Of a stretch of 64,000 nt of DNA, positions 54,797 to 63,826 are shown one piece after another. The translations under genes were made by a program, and so were the position numbers. The stretch spans positions 41,713 to 105,712 of the forward strand of contig JAPFBL010000932.1 in NCBI GenBank assembly GCA_026182355.1. The letters run 5' to 3'. Below the pieces are notes generated by a model, which saw nothing but the letters and a program-made list of their open reading frames with translations, did not search any database and had not been told where the DNA came from. Source of the stretch: Hermatobates lingyangjiaoensis (taxonomy: Eukaryota > Arthropoda > Insecta > Hemiptera > Hermatobatidae). Each line of letters opens with the position of its first letter. The first letter of the stretch is position 1.

Positions 54797-55328
54797 CAGT
54801 GCTTCTAAAAACAGTGCGCCCGGGCGCACTGGTGCGCCCTGGAAGGTAGCCAGGTGTGCCCCAAGATAATGGAAGATTAAGTTTATATAACAGATTTATA
54901 TTTTAGTTTTTGCACCATTTTATATTTATTTGAGAAAACACCAAGTATGGGGTTTTCAAGTCTGAGTCAAGTCTCGGCTACTTCATATTTTGAACTGGAA
55001 GGTAAATTTCTTTAATCTTTAAGCATGAATGGATAATACTTCATCTGTGCCTTTACTCGGGGATTTAAATCATTTTTACTAGCCCTCCCTCTCTCTCTCT
55101 CTTTCTTTCTTTTTCTTAAAAAAAACTATACATTTTAATTTCCAATCATTTTCCTGTTATCAAATCACAGGACTAAATTTTCTATATTAAAATCAGTGAT
55201 GCGTCCCAACGTTTTGGTTTGGTTTCTTATGTGCGCTCCAAGTTTTGGTTTGGTTTCATAGGTGCGCCCCAAAGTTTTGGTTTGGTTTCATAGGTGAGCT
55301 ATGAAATAAAAAAGTTTAAGAAGCGCTA
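54797..55328. mobile_element. hAT-like non-autonomous transposon
   Basis: CCATATTC duplicates at 54789-54796 and 55329-55336 (8 bp, perfect). Ends are CAGTGCTTCT and the complement TAGCGCTTCT. Near the left end AGTGCGCCCGGGCGCACT (54813-54830) is a perfect 18-bp palindrome. The right end has three diverged GTTTTGGTTTGGTTTC repeats. No transposase. Confidence 0.85.
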
Positions 55329-55463
55329 CCATATTCATTCATGAAGACGACTGGCAAAACAGCGATTCAAAATATCTGAAAGAATTGAGTCCAGTACTAA
55401 ATCCAAGAAAGTTTATTAATAAAATCTTCCCGAATCCTTCCTATCTTTGAATCTTCTAAAACT

Positions 55464-56504
55464 TTTCCCAATCACCAATTTGGCTTTCGACATCAACACC
55501 AAACTGTACAACAATGCCATCGAGTGGTTGATTTCATTTCATCCTCGCTTGAGCAGAAACAATACTGCCTTGGTGTATTTCTTGACGAGGCGCAAGCCTT
55601 TGACAGAATCTGGCATCAGGGTCTACTATGGAAACTTAAGAACCTTCTCCCATTCACTTACTTCCTTATATTACAATCATATCTATCAGATAGATTCTTC
55701 AGAGTAAGAGTAGGTGCAACCTTATCCCCAGTCTGTTGTGTGAGAGCAGGAGTTCCTCAAGGAAGTATACTCTCTCCAGTCCTTTACAATTTCTACACAT
55801 CAGACATACCTGAACACCCTTCTACGTTATTGGCAACGTTTGCTGACGATAAAGCCATACTATCAACTCATGATGACCGTAATATAGCTTCAGACCAGTT
55901 ACAGCAACACCTACTTCTCATTCAACCTTGGCTTCGTCGCTGGCGCATAAAAATCAATGAGAAGAAAAGCTCTCAAATAACTTTTACTCTTCGACAAAAC
56001 TATTGCCCCCCAGTATCCCTAAATAATGAGATAATACCTCCAGCAACCACAGTACGCTACCTAGGACTACACTTTGACACACGCATGACATGGAACCCAC
56101 ACACAAGACTGAAACGTACAGAGACCAACAGACGTTACAAACGCCTTATAAGACTATTAGACAGAAAATCAAAACTCACACTAACAGACAGACTCCACAT
56201 ATACAACACAATCTTGAAGCCTTCTTGGGCTTATGCTATAGAACTTTGGGGTTCTGCCAAACCTTCAAACATTCGTCCCATACAAGCCATCCAATCAAAA
56301 ATACTCAGAAAACTCTCGCATCTCCCATTTTACGTCCCAAATATAATCATTCACCGAGATCTTAAAGTCCCCTTCGTTCTCGACTATGCAAAAGACCGCT
56401 ATAAAAAATTCCACAGTAAACTCTCAACTCATCCAAACCCACTTGCTCAAAATCTTTTCCAACTAGTAATCACAAACCCCCAAAGACGACTAAAACGACA
56501 ATAG
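55464..56504 (+). pseudogene. Jockey-type LINE reverse transcriptase, 5'-truncated
   Basis: The frame is open from 55464 (FPNHQFGFRHQHQTVQQ, a conserved reverse transcriptase block) through an ATG at 55524 to the stop at 56504. Motifs in order: LDEAQAFDRIWHQGLLWKL (palm Asp block), GVPQGSILSPVLYNFYTSDI, then TFADDKAILST (catalytic FADD in place of the usual YADD), then VRYLGLHFDTRMTW and ILKPSWAYAIELWGSA in the thumb. The endonuclease and 5' ORF are absent. It is the longest real coding stretch here. It is intact over ~340 residues, so it may be fairly young, but it cannot be autonomous. Confidence 0.9.
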
Positions 56505-57012
56505 CCACGTGACTTTCTGTCGTCATAAAGCTTAAACATAGTTACGGAGTGCCACCAATGGGTGTCCACCCGATTCACGTCACATAATCAAAAAGCTAAA
56601 GGAGTAACCCTAAATCAAAATTACTTCTAAATACATGTAATTGTAGTCGAAGAATCAAGGAAAAAAAAATCTTACTATATTTATTATTATGTATGCTAAA
56701 AAAAAAAAAAAACTTCCTTATTTATATAATATTATGAGTACTTTCTTTGTGATTATTATTATAATATTTTTTTATAAAGTACACTTATAAGTATCCTTTT
56801 TATTTTTCAATACTTTTGATTCTTCCTTCTTTAATTGTATATGCAAAAAAGTCACATGATTTATAAGAGCTGAATATGGTATTTAGAGTAAATTTGATTT
56901 TAATTCAGTGTTATTTTGCATTTCAAGGAGAATTTTATATGTAAAGTAAATAATTTAATTGAGAATACAGTAAATGTAACGTTGTTTATATATATATATA
57001 TATAAAGTTTGT
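56505..57012. other. Jockey 3'UTR and AT-rich DNA
   Basis: No poly-A tail is clearly placed (A-run at 56698-56712). Ends at a TA run 56990-57003. Confidence 0.5.
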
Positions 57013-57135
57013 ATAGTTAATGGGTTAGTTCCACTGAGGTTATTAATATTAGAATTAGTAATAATACAATCTGTCATACCTCGTAAAGTTTCTGAAAAGC
57101 TCGACCGGTTTTGGGTCCGGTCTTATAATCTTAAC
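57013..57135 (+). mobile_element. Gamma unit, truncated in its ribozyme
   Basis: TAGTTAATGGGTTAGTTCCA to CGACCGGTTTTGGGTCC. The minus-strand hammerhead is cut after helix II. It lies in the same orientation to the Jockey gene as the gamma unit at 6.3 kb. Confidence 0.65.
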
Positions 57136-57424
57136 GTAATTAACTAACGTAAACAATAAAGTTTATGAGACGGAGCAAAATATAACATGTGCTTTAAATG
57201 AATATTGTTGATGTAAAATAATTTAGAACTTAATTTATTTATAAGTGAACGAATATAATAACGGAAAAACTAAAGTTTTTTTTAACAGAGCAAAACATAA
57301 TATGTGTTTTAAATGATTATTAATGATGTAAAATAATTTGAAACTTAAATTGTTTTTTTAAATGTATGAAAATAATAACTTCACAGAAGGGTTTATTGAG
57401 TATTTTGGTCATAAAGAAATTTCA

Positions 57425-58320
57425 ACTGCTGATTATAAGCTGACGTTTTGTCAAAAAATTGTTTGGCATTTTCAAGGCTAAAAAACAAATTATTAACGAC
57501 ATATATAGAGCAAGACAAATACATCCACGGAATACCAAACAACTGAAAACAAAAAATACAATATCAAGAAAGCCACAAATGATCATAAAATACACAGTGT
57601 TATTTTACATTATTTAAAAACAAACATTTGTTGTTTAAACCTAATTACTTATTATTAATTAATTAATTAATACCATAAAACACAGTTCTCAAACAGATAT
57701 GAACAATATTACACAATAATTCTGTGAGGATACCTCTATACAGAGTATTCAAGCAAAACAAACAGACAGTACGCCAGAAAATTACAAAACAATAAAAAAA
57801 AGTCAGAAAATAATAGAAATTAAGGGAAACCAAAAACTTACAAAAATTATTACCTTGTTTTTTTTTTGTAGGAAAAAACACCATTTAACCGTCCATGCAT
57901 TTATCTAGCAGCATCATAACAGATATGAATACAAAGGAAGGTTATATAACCATAAAAACAGAAAACAAGCTGCTCCTCCAATATCAACCTAAAAACAATG
58001 CAAACTATTGAAGGAATTTGAAGTAAATTAAACTAAGACTTAATTAATTAATTAATAGGACTTAATAATTAATAATAAATAATTAGGTTTAAACAACAAA
58101 TGTTTCGTTTTAAATAATGAACAGTAACATTAGGTATTTGATAATCCTTGTACGGTTTTCTTGTTACTGTATATTTTGTTTGTTTTTTTTTTCTGTTTTT
58201 TGTTGGTTGGTATTCCGTGGATATAATTGTCTTGATCTATTTATGTCGTTAATAAATTACTTTTTTTTTGCTTTGAAAATAACCAAACAATTTTTGGCGA
58301 AACATCGACATATAATCAGC
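57425..58320. mobile_element. Inverted PLE-like pair without flanking (TA)n
   Basis: Arms 57425-57675 and 58040-58320 share CCAAACAATTTTT, TCCACGGAATACCAA and AACATTTGTTGTTTAAACC. Each arm holds a hammerhead-like frame with helix II GCCAAA/UUUGGC or a near match, GAAACATC or AAAACGTC, and core UUGAAAA. The centre holds TTAATTAATTAA. Confidence 0.65.
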
Positions 58321-58780
58321 AATTTAATATTCAATAATATTCAATATATTGAATATATTTTAATATTCCATATTAAAATATTAATATATTCAATATTTTA
58401 TATATTAAATAATAATTCAATATTATAAATGAATAAATGAATATTCATAATTGAATATTAATATATTCAATATTTTAATATTGAATATATTAATATATTT
58501 TAATATTCAATATTAGCAATTTCTTTATAATCAAAATCCTCAAAAACCCCTTCTTAGGAACTTGATAAATCAGATGTTTAGAAGCTAATTATATCAATGA
58601 AAATAATAACATTAACTGTATTCTTTAAAATATGTAGCAGTATAAGAAATAATATCAGAGATTAATTAATAAAAAAAAAATTGAAGACGGTATATTCAAA
58701 ATATTAACGATATTAAGGTATGTATAGATGTAATTTATGACTACCGAGTAGTCATAATGCTTCAAGCACTCTTTTATTAA
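58321..58780. other. ATATTGAATAT-rich simple sequence, no gene seen
   Basis: Short self-complementary AATATT/ATATTGAATAT words recur to 58515. The rest is AT-rich without features. Confidence 0.6.
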
Positions 58781-58784
58781 ATAT

Positions 58785-58952
58785 AGTTAAAGGGTTAGTT
58801 CCACTGAGGTTAGTTATATTAGAATTAGTAATAATACAATTCGTCATACCTCGTAAAGTCTCAGAAAAGCTCGACCGGTTTCGGGTCCGTCTGGATCCCA
58901 TCTTCAAAAGCACCTAGCTGACTGTGAATGTTATTTTCCACAATGTAGATGA

Positions 58953-59001
<49 letters not shown>

Positions 59002-59140
59002 TAGGTTATAGAAAAATACCATTCACAGTCAGTTAGGTGCTGTTGAAGATGGGATCCAGACGGACCCGAAACCGGTTGAGCTTTTCTGAGACTTTACGAG
59101 GTATGACGGATTGTATTATTACTAACTCTTTTTATTAGGT
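58785..59140. mobile_element. Gamma-family inverted pair around (TA)n
   Basis: Units in opposite orientation flank TA at 58961-59001. Unlike other pairs, TA is central and the ribozyme 5' sides face it. Both ribozymes (58868-58912 minus, 59041-59080 plus) read UUGAAGA, so C3 is U in both. Confidence 0.7.
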
Positions 59141-59386
59141 TAGATTGCATAGTTGATATCCGATTGTTTCATCAGTCAAACAATAATTATAAGTAGAACA
59201 ATGTTTATTTTCAAAACATATCCCTGAACTTAATTCAGTAGATGACTTAGTTGTAAAATGATAGCCCTTTTCATAGAGACATGGAAAATATACAAGGCAT
59301 TGTACTACAACTGACAACAGACCAAACCACAACAAAAAAGAAAATTAGTGTTAAATAAGTGTGATCGAGTTAAGGAACACATAAAA

Positions 59387-59389
<3 letters not shown>
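59141..59389. other. Unassigned spacer
   Basis: A 66-codon minus frame (59135-59335) has several Cys but no recognisable family. No other signal. Confidence 0.4.
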
Positions 59390-59430
<41 letters not shown>

Positions 59431-59439
59431 CATTTAGTA

Positions 59440-59582
59440 ATGTAATTGTAATAGTTCCTTCAATTTCCAATATTCCTACTTGTGCCCTTGCAACAAGATT
59501 TTAAATAAAATCGAAACGTCGGCAATGAGAGTTTGAATTGAAAGTGGAAGAAACTGACCGCATCCCGATCAATCCTTTTTAG

Positions 59583-59586
<4 letters not shown>
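59440..59586 (+). mobile_element. L-family variant terminus
   Basis: UGCC/GGCA helix I, CUUGCAACAA in place of the core, helix II GATTTT/AAAATC, GAAACGTC, then AATGAGAGTTTGAATTG and TA 59587-59647. Confidence 0.6.
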
Positions 59587-59642
<56 letters not shown>

Positions 59643-59647
<5 letters not shown>

Positions 59648-59716
59648 CTTGCTCTCTGACGACGTGAAAGCGAAAGGTCTTAGATCGACTGTCTTCTTTA
59701 TTTTGTGGTGAGTTAC

Positions 59717-59721
<5 letters not shown>
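59643..59721 (+). mobile_element. G-family terminus, ribozyme partly decayed
   Basis: CTGACGA, C, GTGAAAGC, GAAAGGTCTTAGATC. The palindrome and helix I each have one change. TA on both sides. Confidence 0.6.
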
Positions 59722-59787
<66 letters not shown>

Positions 59788-59792
59788 TATTT

Positions 59793-60145
59793 CACCGACA
59801 GTGAACAACCATTCATACCCTCTCTCCTTTGCTAGTTCTTGCACTTCCAGCAATTGTGTTTATCGTCTGGACTGCACACAATGTGACTCATTCTACGTGG
59901 GCCTGACTTCCACGTCACATAGCCTCCGTATGAATGGTCACAGGTCATCCCTTGGTCAACGCAAGCAGCTGCCTGTTGCCACCCACGCCAATCTCCATAA
60001 CCTTCCCTTCAACGATTGCTTCAGGGTTAAAATATTAAGAAAACTCTCAAATGATGACACCCAGACCACTCTAAGGGCTTCTGAGGAAGCCTTCATTTGG
60101 TTATTGGGTGCAAGAAATTCCCCTGGTCTAAATTTAATCAGATGA
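59793..60145 (+). pseudogene. PLE GIY-YIG endonuclease segment, family I
   Basis: The frame gives SSNCVYRLDCTQCDSFYVGL, TSTSHSLRMNGHRSSL, ATHANLHNLPFNDCFRV and EEAFIWLLGARNSPGLNLI then stop. The CxxC, Y-V-G, Arg and Glu pattern of PLE GIY-YIG domains is present. The upstream reverse transcriptase is cut off at (TA)n. It differs strongly from the G-family endonucleases, so at least two PLE lineages are here. Confidence 0.8.
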
Positions 60146-60537
60146 TTTTTTATTTTATTTTTATTTTTATATTTATTCATTTATTTATTTATTTATTTTT
60201 TTTTTCTCGTTTTTTTCTCGTTTAATTTTAGTTAGTTTTATGTTTTTTTCCTTTCCTTTCTCTTTTTTACTTTTCTCCTCCTTTTTACTTAAATATCACT
60301 TTTATAATTTTTTTAACTCACAGCCTACACTGGTTCACGTTGGTAAGGTGGCTGCACTCCGTGTCATTGTATCGCGCCAGTTTACATCGGCCAGTGGACG
60401 CCTTTACGTCTCCGTTCCTTCATTCTTTCTCCTTTTATTTTATTTTCTTTCTTTCTACTCTCCTGAAGACGGCAAGACGCTGAAATAATCGAGATTCGTG
60501 AGTGTTCGTCCTTTTTCTTGTGTTCTCTAGCTGTAAC

Positions 60538-60545
<8 letters not shown>
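60146..60545 (+). mobile_element. PLE family I 3'UTR and terminus
   Basis: T-rich 3'UTR, then GGTAAGGTGGCTGCACTCC, the ribozyme at 60469-60502, the tail and (TA)n 60543-60578. It shows the order ORF, 3'UTR, ribozyme, tail in one piece. Confidence 0.8.
60469..60502 (+). ncRNA. Type I hammerhead-like motif, family I, 3' of PLE ORF
   Basis: Helix I CUC/GAG, CTGAAGA (60473), extra C, helix II GGC/GCU with a wobble, GAAA, TAAT C17. Helix III is minimal. Confidence 0.65.
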
Positions 60546-60578
<33 letters not shown>

Positions 60579-60581
<3 letters not shown>

Positions 60582-60850
60582 TCAATATAGACAAAGAAAC
60601 ATAGAGATATCAAAAGAACTCACTTACAGTCTCTAATTTTTGGTTTGAACCGTCGTTGGAAACGACCGTTGGTCTCCAACCGCCTCTGAACCAGTGTGCT
60701 TGGTTTCCCTCTCTTATCTCTCCTGAAGACGGTTCAAACCGAAGATTAGAGACTGTAAGTGTGCTCTTTTGATATCTCTATGTTTTTTTGTCTATATTGA
60801 ACTATATTTGTCCGTTTTGGATCGTATTTCCAACGAAAATTGTTATATAT
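60579..60850. mobile_element. Inverted PLE terminal pair, family M
   Basis: Outer tails TTCAATATAGACAAAGAAAC and the plus end CGTTTTGGATCGTATTTCC. The plus ribozyme (60718-60755) is intact. The minus arm is truncated within helix II. Confidence 0.75.
60718..60755 (+). ncRNA. Type I hammerhead-like motif, family M
   Basis: Helix I CUC/GAG, CTGAAGA (60723), extra C, 4-bp helix II GGUU/AACC, GAAG (A15.1 to G), then ATTA with A17. Confidence 0.6.
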
Positions 60851-61062
60851 AATAACAATTCAAAATACAAGATAGGTAGCACACAAAGTAAAAGAAACAC
60901 ACATACAGACTCAAATTTTCGGGTAATCACTACTTACTTGCCGTTGCGTCTACAACGTGCTTGGTCACCCTTTCTCTTTTCTCCTGAAAACGGATTACCC
61001 GAATATATGAGTCTGTAAGTGTGTTTCCTTACTCTGTGTCTTACTCCTCTTGAATTTTGAAC
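60851..61062. mobile_element. Inverted PLE terminal pair, family F
   Basis: The plus-arm core is CTGAAAA and the minus arm is truncated after GGGTAATC. Tail TTGAATTTTGAACTCG before TA. Confidence 0.6.
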
Positions 61063-61064
61063 TC

Positions 61065-61099
<35 letters not shown>

Positions 61100-61102
<3 letters not shown>

Positions 61103-61312
61103 ATTACACATAAAGACGTGAAATAACAATCAATGACGAAACCACAATAACAAATGGGAAAACAACACTAAGATCTTTCAACCGTAACAAGCGGTCTTTG
61201 TCAGAGTCAAAAACCGAACTCAGTTGGGTTTTTGACACTGACGAAGACCGCTTGTTGCGGTTGAAAGATCTCAGTCTTGTTTTCCCATTTCCTATTGTGG
61301 TTTGATCATATA
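61100..61312. mobile_element. Inverted PLE terminal pair, family D
   Basis: The minus-arm core is CTGACAA; the plus-arm motif 61233-61276 is intact apart from helix I. Both tails run outward to TA. Confidence 0.7.
61233..61276 (+). ncRNA. Type I hammerhead-like motif, family D
   Basis: CTGACGA (61238), extra A, helix II GACCG/CGGUU, GAAA, palindrome AGATCT, C17. Helix I is GACA against AGUC, one mismatch. Confidence 0.6.
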
Positions 61313-61337
61313 TATATATATTATATATATATACACT

Positions 61338-61510
61338 TTTTCGTTGAAAAAACTATCCAAAACGGACAAATATAGTTCAATATAGAAAGAGAAACATTGA
61401 GAAATCAAAGGAACACACTTACAGTCTCTAATTTTTGGTTTGAACCGTCTTCAAGAGAGATAAGAAAGAGAAACCAAGCGCACTGGTTCAGAGACGGTTG
61501 GAGACGGTTA
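61338..61510 (-). mobile_element. PLE family M terminal segment
   Basis: The minus strand ends with the complement of AACTATCCAAAACGGACAAA. The ribozyme region has TTGAAGA (C3U) and helix II GGUU/AACC. Confidence 0.65.
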
Positions 61511-62409
61511 TATAATGAATAACTTCATAATTAATGGATGTGCTATGCACATTATAGCTAAATTAGCTAGTCATTAAATGGTGTCTTACTCATAGGTATA
61601 CATTTTTTTTCTTAAATATAAAAACTATATAAACATGATTTGTGTGACAGGATTGGCAAAAGAGAAGATAAATGTATCATTTTCATATGAAATGGGAACA
61701 GATGTCTTTTATTCATGATGTAATATTTTCATAGATAATGAGTTATCATAACCCACAATATATTACTAACAAAAAAAAAAAAAAAAAAAAAAAAAGTTGA
61801 CAATTATTGTAAATTATTGATTTCATAAATAGCCCAAAAACAAAAGAAAAATTATGAGAAGGTATTAGAAATTTTCCATGACTTTCAATAGGTATGATCG
61901 ATTTTTTATACTCTCTCGAACAGTCATTTTAGTCCTATAGTAATATTTATGTTTAATTTTATTTTTTTATGTTTTTAAAGTAGTTTTTAATATTATTTTA
62001 ATTTTATTTTTTTATGTTTTTAAAATAGTTTTTAATATTATTTCCATCATGAGTTTTTAACCACAATTTTTATTTTCGCAATTGTATACGAGTATACAAT
62101 TCGTTGTATACGAATTGTATACTCGTAAACGGTATTCAAAATTTTCTTGTTTTTGAACTGGTAGAGTTGTATGTATAAAATTATACTTGATCATTTTTTA
62201 GTAATTATCCTTTTCATTCTACTGATTTCCAATTATGCTTATTATATAAACTTAATATTGTCTTTTAGATTTAATTAAAATTTAAATTTTTTGCAAAGAT
62301 AGCCTAGCTCAGTTTTGTTTTCTATGTTGTACCGGAGAGATTATGATTAATAAAAATTAATTATTTATAAATATATATATAAATAAAACTCTGTCGAGTT
62401 CAACAAAGA

Positions 62410-62451
<42 letters not shown>

Positions 62452-62458
62452 TAATATA
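61511..62458. other. AT-rich spacer with a 16-bp inverted repeat
   Basis: ACGAGTATACAATTCG at 62088-62103 is mirrored at 62111-62126 with a 7-nt loop. A poly-A run lies at 61771-61794. No gene seen. Confidence 0.6.
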
Positions 62459-62460
62459 TA

Positions 62461-62718
62461 TGAGCCGCTTATTTTGAAAGTGGCCTAATTCCATTTATGT
62501 TAAAATCGAGATATTTAAGGGTTTGCGTTTTACAAAATTTAAAAATATTGTCATTTTATTTATCAACTAATTTTTCTTATAAAAAAACTTAGTAATTTTA
62601 AATAAATTTTGTACAATTTGCTGCAAAAGGTAAAGATAACGTAAAAATGTAATTATTTAAATACTAGCTAAATTTTTTTGGAAAATGGAATTAGGCCACT
62701 TTTAAAATAAACGGCTCA
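62461..62718. mobile_element. MITE with ~35-bp inverted ends
   Basis: Begins TGAGCCGCTTATTTTGAAAG and GTGGCCTAATTCCAT; the right end is the near-perfect complement ending AAACGGCTCA. It is 258 bp and flanked by TA on both sides, so a Tc1/mariner-type TA target is likely but cannot be proven inside TA repeats. Confidence 0.75.
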
Positions 62719-62734
62719 TATATATCAATTTAAA

Positions 62735-62880
62735 TTACACAAAGTACGACACAGAAAAAATATTAAAGAGAACACTTACAGAATTCAATATTTCGAACTT
62801 TGTTCGTCATCAGGACGAAGTGAGAAAGATTTCCCCACGTCAAAGAACGGAGTGTGAATAAATTTATTTGAATATAAACT
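62735..62880 (-). mobile_element. PLE family O terminal segment
   Basis: Minus-strand terminus: TTTAAATTACACAAAG outer word, ribozyme 62779-62818. It is the intact counterpart of the core-less O pair at 47.0 kb. Confidence 0.7.
62779..62818 (-). ncRNA. Type I hammerhead-like motif, family O
   Basis: CTGATGA, extra C, helix II GAAC/GUUC with AAA loop, GAAA, palindrome ATAT, T17. Helix I has two pairs (UC/GA). Confidence 0.65.
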
Positions 62881-62924
62881 CAAATATATATATATATATA
62901 TAATATATAATATAATATAATTAA

Positions 62925-63075
62925 AGTTACAGCTAGAGAACACAAGAAAAAGGACTAACACTCACGTATCTCGATCATTTCGGCGTCTTGCCGTCTTCAG
63001 GAGAGAAGAAGAAAATAACAAGGAGAATGAATTAAGAAATGGAGACGTAAAAACGTCCAGTGATCGATACAAACA
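62925..63075 (-). mobile_element. PLE family I terminal segment
   Basis: The minus strand has TTTTTACGTCTCC, the ribozyme and an AGAACACAAGAAAAAGGAC-complement tail at TA. A (CA)n run (63076-63100) lies at its truncated side. Confidence 0.7.
62969..63004 (-). ncRNA. Type I hammerhead-like motif, family I
   Basis: Helix I CUC/GAG, CTGAAGA, extra C, helix II GGC/GCC, GAAA, TGAT C17. Confidence 0.65.
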
Positions 63076-63127
63076 ACACACACACACACACACACACACA
63101 ATTTATATATATATATATATATATATA

Positions 63128-63222
63128 TCTAATCCAAACCACAATAGAAATGGGAAAACAAGACTAAGATCTTTCAACCGTAACAAGCGGTCTTCGTCAG
63201 AGTCAAAAGCTAACTCAGTATA
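63128..63222 (-). mobile_element. PLE family D terminal segment
   Basis: Single D terminus with intact ribozyme 63161-63205. TA on both sides. Confidence 0.7.
63161..63205 (-). ncRNA. Type I hammerhead-like motif, family D
   Basis: Helix I GACU/AGUC, CTGACGA, extra A, helix II GACCG/CGGUU, GAAA, palindrome AGATCT, T17. Complete. Confidence 0.75.
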
Positions 63223-63249
63223 TATATATATATATAATATATACATATT

Positions 63250-63530
63250 TATATATGTACAAAACTAAAGTTTATCGGGACTCGGTCAGGTCTTCAGGTT
63301 AAAATTAAACTCTCATTGCAACGTTTCGGTGTTTATTTAAAACCTTTTTCATAGGAAGAAGTATAAATTTCGAAACAGAAAAACTAAGTATTACATTACA
63401 AATTATTTTACAAACAAAAATAGTTAGGCCTATGAAAAAAATTTTAAATAAAGACGGAAACGTTGGCAATGAGACTTTAATTTGAACCTGAAGAACTGAC
63501 CGTTTCCCTATAAATTTTAGTTTTCTTTCT
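63250..63530. mobile_element. Inverted PLE-like pair, family L
   Basis: Same arms as 19.24-19.51 kb, with CCTATGAAAAA in place of the canonical core in both arms. Confidence 0.65.
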
Positions 63531-63569
63531 ATTCCACGGTCAATACTTTGATCAATATTTATTTATATA

Positions 63570-63795
63570 TATGTATAAGAAAAAAACGAAGAAAAGCAAC
63601 ACACAGAGAAAGAGGCACACTTACAATCTCAAATTTTCGGATTATCCGTCTTGAGGAGAAAAGAGAATGGGCGACCAAGCACGCCGGAAACACGTCAGGA
63701 AACTGTCAGTTTCTCTTATCTCTTTCTCTGTGTGTTGCTTTTCTTCGTTTTTGAGCTGATTTGCGTCCAGTTTGGATCATTGTTTTCGAATTTTG
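63570..63795. mobile_element. Inverted PLE terminal pair, family F
   Basis: The minus-arm core is CTCAAGA (G5 to C). The plus arm lacks the core and ends AGTTTGGATCATTGTTTTCG before TA. Confidence 0.65.
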
Positions 63796-63826
63796 AATAT
63801 ATATATATATATATAATATATATATA

